Below are positions 21,140 through 25,478 of a stretch of 25,478 nt of DNA, in pieces; the first letter of the stretch is position 1, and each line of letters begins with the position of its first letter. This DNA is from a virus. The notes below the pieces were generated by a model. It was not told where the DNA came from. It did no database searches and saw nothing but the letters and a program-made list of their open reading frames with translations. The translations under genes were made by a program, and so were the position numbers. The DNA is taken from the IMG/VR virus record IMGVR_UViG_3300023172_002872, positions 1-25,478 of that record, one strand, 5' to 3'.

Positions 21140-22405
21140 CTATCCTTTGTACTCGCTCAGCATTTTATCATAAAAATTATCAACATCATGATTTGGTTGC
21201 CAATATTGATCAAATAAGAGGTCCGGTTGTGTTATTTTTAATGCCGGTTGTTGTCCAGCAATCTTATTTTTATACTTGTAATACTCGGTCATCTTAGAAT
21301 AGTCGAAAATATATTTTTTAACCAAAGATTTGTGTTTGGTCATGTCTGCTGTTGGAATAAGTGACTTTAAATTAGTATAGGACCACTGCTGGAACTTGTC
21401 TGTGTTGAAAAAAGTATTTTTAGAGAAAAATTTTTGTTTTTCAAAAGATATATGTTCTCCGCTGTTATTGTATAAAAACGGTCGTTGGCAACTGAACTCC
21501 CATTTGAAATTGAAATATGTCCACCAATACCAATCTGCTATACTAGTGAGATAATCATTGTGTTTGTTTTCAATAATATTATTCGAGAGTTTTTCACAAA
21601 ACCAATCAACGCAGTTTTTTGAAAACTCCGAGATATGCTTGTCAGAAAGATAGTTTTCTGGCAAACTTATTTTATAAAAATTGGTTTTGTTTTCTAGAAT
21701 TTGTATCAATGGTTTTTTTATTAGATCCATATTTTTTTGCCAGGATTCGTGGTGAACTCCTTGACGTATAGCCATTTTCATTCTGCTTATGCTGGGACCA
21801 AACAAGCAGTCGGCTGGGTCTCCGTGTAATAGAATGTACTGATCTAGAAACTCGTTTGTGACTAAAAAGAAAACAGAACTTCGAATTGCTAGTTTTCTGT
21901 AAATAAATTTCATAAAAAATTCTGGATGTTCAAAAATAGAATCGGTATTACAAATGACCTCTATCATGTCGTGTTCGTTGTTGGGTATGTTTTTCAACAA
22001 CGAAACCAATACTGATGTGGAATCAATTCCACCACTCCACATCACTGCCAGTTTCTTGTTGGAGTTCTTGGCCTCGTTGTACAACTCCGTGGCTCGTGAA
22101 TCATAAATGTCCTCTAATTTATCATCGATGAATTTCAATTCGGGCATGGCATACAGTGGATTGCTGGGTGCGTTCCATGGATTATTAAAAGTACCCGATC
22201 GGGCTCGCCAGTCTGAAATACCTTGCATTAATTTATAAATCTGACCCCAGTACATACTATAAGGATTTTCTGGATACACAGACCTACTCAAAGGAAGATC
22301 ATATCCCATGCTTAAAAAATTTGATACTGTATTAGATTTTGCAAATTTGTCTTTGACAGATTTGGGTAATGGAGAATTTTGGAACTTAACGATCTGTAAT
22401 TTCAT
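21140..22405 (-). CDS. asparagine-synthase-like PP-loop protein, copy 1
   Basis: The 421-residue protein has a PP-loop Ser-Gly-Gly-Ile-Asp-Ser-Thr (124-130) that binds ATP, and a second conserved segment Leu-His-Gly-Asp-Pro-Ala-Asp-Cys-Leu-Phe-Gly-Pro, which aligns with 'GdGgDElFGG' of asparagine synthetase. The glutaminase domain is missing, so ammonia or another amine must be supplied. These enzymes adenylate a carboxylate or similar group and release pyrophosphate. A first ~95 residues and a C-terminal ~130 residues (Phe-Lys-Trp-Glu-Phe-Ser-Cys-Gln-Arg-Pro-Phe) are shared with copies 2 and 3, while the middle differs. It starts 20 nt inside the preceding gene. Substrate unknown. Confidence 0.82.
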   Translation of the reverse strand: MKLQIVKFQNSPLPKSVKDKFAKSNTVSNFLSMGYDLPLSRSVYPENPYSMYWGQIYKLMQGISDWRARSGTFNNPWNAPSNPLYAMPELKFIDDKLEDIYDSRATELYNEAKNSNKKLAVMWSGGIDSTSVLVSLLKNIPNNEHDMIEVICNTDSIFEHPEFFMKFIYRKLAIRSSVFFLVTNEFLDQYILLHGDPADCLFGPSISRMKMAIRQGVHHESWQKNMDLIKKPLIQILENKTNFYKISLPENYLSDKHISEFSKNCVDWFCEKLSNNIIENKHNDYLTSIADWYWWTYFNFKWEFSCQRPFLYNNSGEHISFEKQKFFSKNTFFNTDKFQQWSYTNLKSLIPTADMTKHKSLVKKYIFDYSKMTEYYKYKNKIAGQQPALKITQPDLLFDQYWQPNHDVDNFYDKMLSEYKG

Positions 22406-23234
22406 TTAATTTCTTGCTCAAAAAAAATCTTATATGTTCTATCATGCTGTGCTCTCGGATTAAGTCTTTATATAGATTTGGATTTTTTTGAAAAGAACTC
22501 AAATTGTCAAATCCGTCTTCTAATAAAAAATATCGATAACGCGGACTCGTTGTGTTTTTTGTTTTTGATGTTTTATCTATCATGTCGTTAATAAAGTCTA
22601 GAACACATTCGTTGTTTGAAATGTCTATTTTATTAAAAGAGTCGATTAATGATTTTGTAACATATTTTTGGTATTCGTGTAAATCTGCACTATATCTATC
22701 GTTTAAATTTAGCTCTTGTTCAAATATTTTTTTTAATTCCTCACTATGATCTGGTGTGTCCACTAATAGTTTTAAAAAATTAAAAAATTCTTTTATTCCA
22801 TTATCTTTATCTCTGGTTGAATCTATTTTAAAATTTTTTATTGAATCTAACTGTATTTGAACAATTTCAAAAATTTCTAATATTATTTCTAATACGTCTT
22901 TCAATTTATAGGAAATATCTATGTCAGTTGGTGAAATCATGATACCGGATTCTTTGGCATTATGCAGTGACACTGTTTGCTCTAGACTTTGAATCATGGT
23001 AGTGTTGACACCATATTTTACACAATTGGTATTGTCTATGTTATCTAATATTATATCTCTATACTCAGTGTTATATTTTTTTTGGTAATCTATTGTTTGG
23101 GTTATGTTTAATACCGGATAGAAATATTTTTGCATTATGACAAATTGTACTTGTTTAATAGCAGAAAAATTTGTTGACACCACGACAAATTTATTAGCGG
23201 CCGGGTCTATTAATCCATATAACTCGTTTGACAT
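22386..23234 (-). CDS. unidentified protein inside the PP-loop operon (282 aa)
   Basis: A helical, Asn/Ile/Lys-rich cytoplasmic protein with no signal peptide, membrane segment or known motif. The N-terminal ~70 residues look mixed alpha/beta, the rest mostly helical with acidic and basic stretches (for example Asp-His-Ser-Glu-Glu-Leu-Lys-Lys). It is flanked by paralogous PP-loop genes, overlaps copy 1 by 20 nt and follows copy 2 by 11 nt, so it is co-translated and may be a subunit or an acceptor of the same reaction. I recognise no family. Confidence 0.75.
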   Translation of the reverse strand: MSNELYGLIDPAANKFVVVSTNFSAIKQVQFVIMQKYFYPVLNITQTIDYQKKYNTEYRDIILDNIDNTNCVKYGVNTTMIQSLEQTVSLHNAKESGIMISPTDIDISYKLKDVLEIILEIFEIVQIQLDSIKNFKIDSTRDKDNGIKEFFNFLKLLVDTPDHSEELKKIFEQELNLNDRYSADLHEYQKYVTKSLIDSFNKIDISNNECVLDFINDMIDKTSKTKNTTSPRYRYFLLEDGFDNLSSFQKNPNLYKDLIREHSMIEHIRFFLSKKLNEITDR

Positions 23235-23245
23235 AACGTTAATTA

Positions 23246-24508
23246 TTACCCTTTATAACGATCCAGAAGCATTCTGGAAGTTTTAGAGACCATATGATCG
23301 TCTTCATTCCAGGCGTGTCCTACCCACTCGTCGTCATAATAAAAAGGATTTACCGTGCCGTCACCATTCACATTCACAGTTCTCAAAACATTTACCGGGG
23401 TTTTGGTTCCCACTTTTGTTTTTGTACTGAAGTAAATTTCATTGTGATCGAACTCGTACACATATTTTTTTAAATCTATTTTGTGTTGTGATACATCTTT
23501 AGGTATCAAATTTTTTAAATTGGTGTAGGACCACTGCTGGAACTTGTCTGTGTTGAAGAATGTGTTCTTGGCAAATTGCTCTTGATGTCCGTGTGGTATC
23601 GATTTCTTGTACATGGGCATTCTTTTGCTATATTGCTGTAAAGATCTCATATAAAAGAATGGACGTTGGCAACTGAATTCCCACTTGAAGTTGAAGTATT
23701 GCCACCACCAGAAATCTGCAACAGTTGATACATAATCAGATTGTCCAGCCTGTTGTATTGTTTGATTTATCTTGTCATAGTACCATTGATTGAAATCAAA
23801 ACCTAATTGATATGTTGACAGCAAAGGGTGTTTGATGTTTATTTTATGTATGCTGTGTAATTTTAAATGGATGCCCGATGACTCATAATTTTTAACAGTT
23901 TGATTATTGCTCGACGGCATATTGGGACCAAACAAGCAGTCGGCTGGGTCTCCGTGTAATAGAATGTACTGATCTAGGAAATTAACATCTAGTTTTATGT
24001 CTATGTAATTTTTTTGTTTTAACTTGTTACTGATGTGTTTAAAATAAAAATCAACATTCTCATATATCGAGGAAGTTGTCATGATGACCTCTATCATGTC
24101 GTGTTCGTTGTTGGGTATGTTTTTCAACAACGAAACCAATACCGCAGTGGAATCAATTCCACCACTCCACATCACTGCCAGTTTCTTGTTGGAGTTCTTG
24201 GCCTCGTTGTACAACTCCATGGCCCTCTCGTCCAGCAAGTCACTCATTTTGTCATTGATGAATTTCAATTCGGGCATGGCATACAGTGGATTGCTGGGTG
24301 CGTTCCATGGCGTGTTGAACGTGCCTCTGCGAGGACGAGTGTCATGAATTCCTAGCAATATCCTCGGAATAAGAACCCAAGCAACGGCAAAATTGTTTTT
24401 TTTCATTTGATTTAGATATTGTTGGATCTCCCAGTTATCGACCATTCGCGATGATTTAATTTTTTTTACATGATCAACTGGATATTTTTTGCTGTAATAG
24501 TTTTCCAT
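23246..24508 (-). CDS. asparagine-synthase-like PP-loop protein, copy 2
   Basis: The 420 residues share the whole layout of copy 1: an N-terminal Gly-Thr-Phe-Asn-x-Pro-Trp-Asn-Ala-Pro segment, the PP-loop Ser-Gly-Gly-Ile-Asp-Ser-Thr (115-121), the Leu-His-Gly-Asp-Pro-Ala-Asp-Cys-Leu-Phe-Gly-Pro segment and the Asp-Lys-Phe-Gln-Gln-Trp-Ser-Tyr-Thr-Asn-Leu-Lys end. Residues between these blocks differ strongly from copy 1 but resemble copy 3, so copies 2 and 3 are the closer pair. It starts 15 nt after copy 3 ends. The first 50 residues are specific to this copy as far as can be seen. Confidence 0.82.
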   Translation of the reverse strand: MENYYSKKYPVDHVKKIKSSRMVDNWEIQQYLNQMKKNNFAVAWVLIPRILLGIHDTRPRRGTFNTPWNAPSNPLYAMPELKFINDKMSDLLDERAMELYNEAKNSNKKLAVMWSGGIDSTAVLVSLLKNIPNNEHDMIEVIMTTSSIYENVDFYFKHISNKLKQKNYIDIKLDVNFLDQYILLHGDPADCLFGPNMPSSNNQTVKNYESSGIHLKLHSIHKINIKHPLLSTYQLGFDFNQWYYDKINQTIQQAGQSDYVSTVADFWWWQYFNFKWEFSCQRPFFYMRSLQQYSKRMPMYKKSIPHGHQEQFAKNTFFNTDKFQQWSYTNLKNLIPKDVSQHKIDLKKYVYEFDHNEIYFSTKTKVGTKTPVNVLRTVNVNGDGTVNPFYYDDEWVGHAWNEDDHMVSKTSRMLLDRYKG

Positions 24509-24523
24509 ATCTTTAATGTGTTG

Positions 24524-25478
24524 CTAACCCTCGTACCTTTCTATGAGATATCTCATACTTTTATCAACCGTGCTGTTGTCTTCGTTTCCACTATAACCTA
24601 TCCAGTTGTTGTCATAATAAACTGGTCTATCGATATCTATGTGTTGTGTGGGATTTTTGACTCCCACTTTTGGTTTTTCAACAAAATAAATTTCATTGTG
24701 ATCGAACTCGTACACATATCTTTTTACATCTATTTTGTGTTGTGACTGGTCATCGTCAGGAATTAATCTTTTTAAATTGGTGTAGGACCATTGCTGGAAC
24801 TTGTCTGTGTTGAAAAAAGTATTTTTTGCAAACTGTTGTTGATGCTCATATGATATTGGTTTCTTGTACAAGGGCATTCCGTCTTTGTCGCCGGTAGATC
24901 TCATATAAAAGAATGGACGTTGGCAACTGAATTCCCACTTGAAGTTGAAATAGGTCCACCACCAGAAATCTGCAACAGTTGATACATAATCTTGCTGTTC
25001 AATCTCGCCTATGCTTTGACTTATTTTGTCATAGTACCATTGATTGAAATCTACTGCTAGATCGTCTGTCAAATAGTTTTTAATTTTTATTTTGTGTATG
25101 CTATGCGGTTGTTTGTGCAGACCTTTGAGAAAATAATCTTTATACATGGGCATACTGGGACCAAACAAGCAGTCACCCGGATCACCGTGTAGTAAAATGT
25201 ATTTGTCAAGAAAGTATGTGTTCAAACTTATATCAAGATAAAAAGATTGTTTGATCTTTCCATTGATGTGTTTTTTCCAATATTCAACATTCTCATATAT
25301 CGAGGAAGTTGTCATGATGACCTCTATCATGTCGTGTTCGTTGTTGGGTATGTTTTTCAACAACGATGTCAGCACTGCTGTGGAATCAATTCCACCACTC
25401 CACATCACTGCCAGTTTCTTGTTGGAGTTCTTGGCCTCGTTGTACAACTCCATGGCCCTCTCGTCCAGCAAGTCACTC
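24524..25478 (-). CDS. asparagine-synthase-like PP-loop protein, copy 3 (5' end beyond the window)
   Basis: The frame stays open to the window edge, so the ATG at 25471 is probably internal: it aligns to residue ~88 of copy 2. About 318 residues are visible, including the PP-loop, the Gly-Asp-Pro-Gly-Asp-Cys-Leu-Phe-Gly-Pro segment (Ala to Gly relative to the others) and the shared C-terminal region. The last 99 nt at the edge (25380-25478) are identical to copy 2. More genes of this kind may lie upstream beyond the window. Confidence 0.82.
   Translation of the reverse strand, partial: SDLLDERAMELYNEAKNSNKKLAVMWSGGIDSTAVLTSLLKNIPNNEHDMIEVIMTTSSIYENVEYWKKHINGKIKQSFYLDISLNTYFLDKYILLHGDPGDCLFGPSMPMYKDYFLKGLHKQPHSIHKIKIKNYLTDDLAVDFNQWYYDKISQSIGEIEQQDYVSTVADFWWWTYFNFKWEFSCQRPFFYMRSTGDKDGMPLYKKPISYEHQQQFAKNTFFNTDKFQQWSYTNLKRLIPDDDQSQHKIDVKRYVYEFDHNEIYFVEKPKVGVKNPTQHIDIDRPVYYDNNWIGYSGNEDNSTVDKSMRYLIERYEG

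Noticed and set aside
24035-24355. Plus-strand frames opposite PP-loop copy 2
   Set aside because: Antisense shadow of the conserved PP-loop blocks; the equivalent frame follows from the same codons in the sense gene.
21140-25478. PP-loop repeats as a CRISPR array or mobile element
   Set aside because: Repeated blocks are coding, in frame and unevenly spaced; no terminal inverted repeats, transposase or spacer pattern.

Overview
The window reads as part of the genome of an AT-rich, tailed, T4-like (myovirus-type) phage of a marine, probably alphaproteobacterial, host. The phage assignment rests on a compact plus-strand block of overlapping replication genes: a UvsW-type helicase, a primase with zinc-binding and Toprim motifs, and a DnaB/gp41-type helicase. 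It is supported by a virion-like beta-rich protein and by several boxes matching the T4-type late promoter (NATAAATA). The marine host is inferred from the base composition and from the kinds of accessory gene present; nothing in the window names a host.

Layout. (1) 2-8116: replication block, mostly plus strand with overlapping starts and stops. It holds the 3' end of an unknown gene, uvsW, four small genes of uncertain role (one resembling a gp62-type clamp-loader subunit, one with a zinc finger), a 199-residue miniature of the bacterial DnaE polymerase, a minus-strand unknown gene, a structural-type protein, primase and helicase. (2) 8131-9247: an outer-membrane porin gene with a late-type promoter, a strong ribosome site and a 3' hairpin. 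(3) 9249-15373: an island of separately oriented enzyme genes: three radical SAM proteins, a cupin, a TauD-type oxygenase and an SGNH hydrolase. (4) 15389-16223: three minus-strand tRNA genes (Glu, Ala, Thr; all with encoded CCA) read together with a short FTR1-type iron permease gene. (5) 16271-17496: a divergent promoter region, a highly translated-looking 66-residue basic protein, two small lipoproteins and a small membrane-anchored helical protein. (6) 17493-19080: minus-strand operon clpP - unknown - 2OG/Fe(II) oxygenase. (7) 19143-21011: a BKACE (DUF849) enzyme gene converging on a TRAP solute-binding protein that is split into two polypeptides and has no signal peptide, with a strong bidirectional terminator between them. 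(8) 21140-25478: minus-strand operon of three tandem asparagine-synthase-like PP-loop paralogues (the third runs off the window) with an unknown 282-residue gene between two of them.

How it fits together. The left block would unwind, prime and repair phage DNA. The rest is a large accessory region that would alter the host surface and metabolism (porin, iron permease, lipoproteins, BKACE, TRAP lobes) or modify an unidentified molecule (radical SAM, oxygenases, cupin, SGNH, PP-loop enzymes). Many accessory genes have a -10-like AT box only 5-11 nt before the start codon, which suggests very short or absent mRNA leaders and one promoter per gene. The strongest candidates for something new are the mini-DnaE, the two-piece leaderless TRAP protein and the PP-loop paralogue array with its patchwork of identical and divergent DNA blocks.
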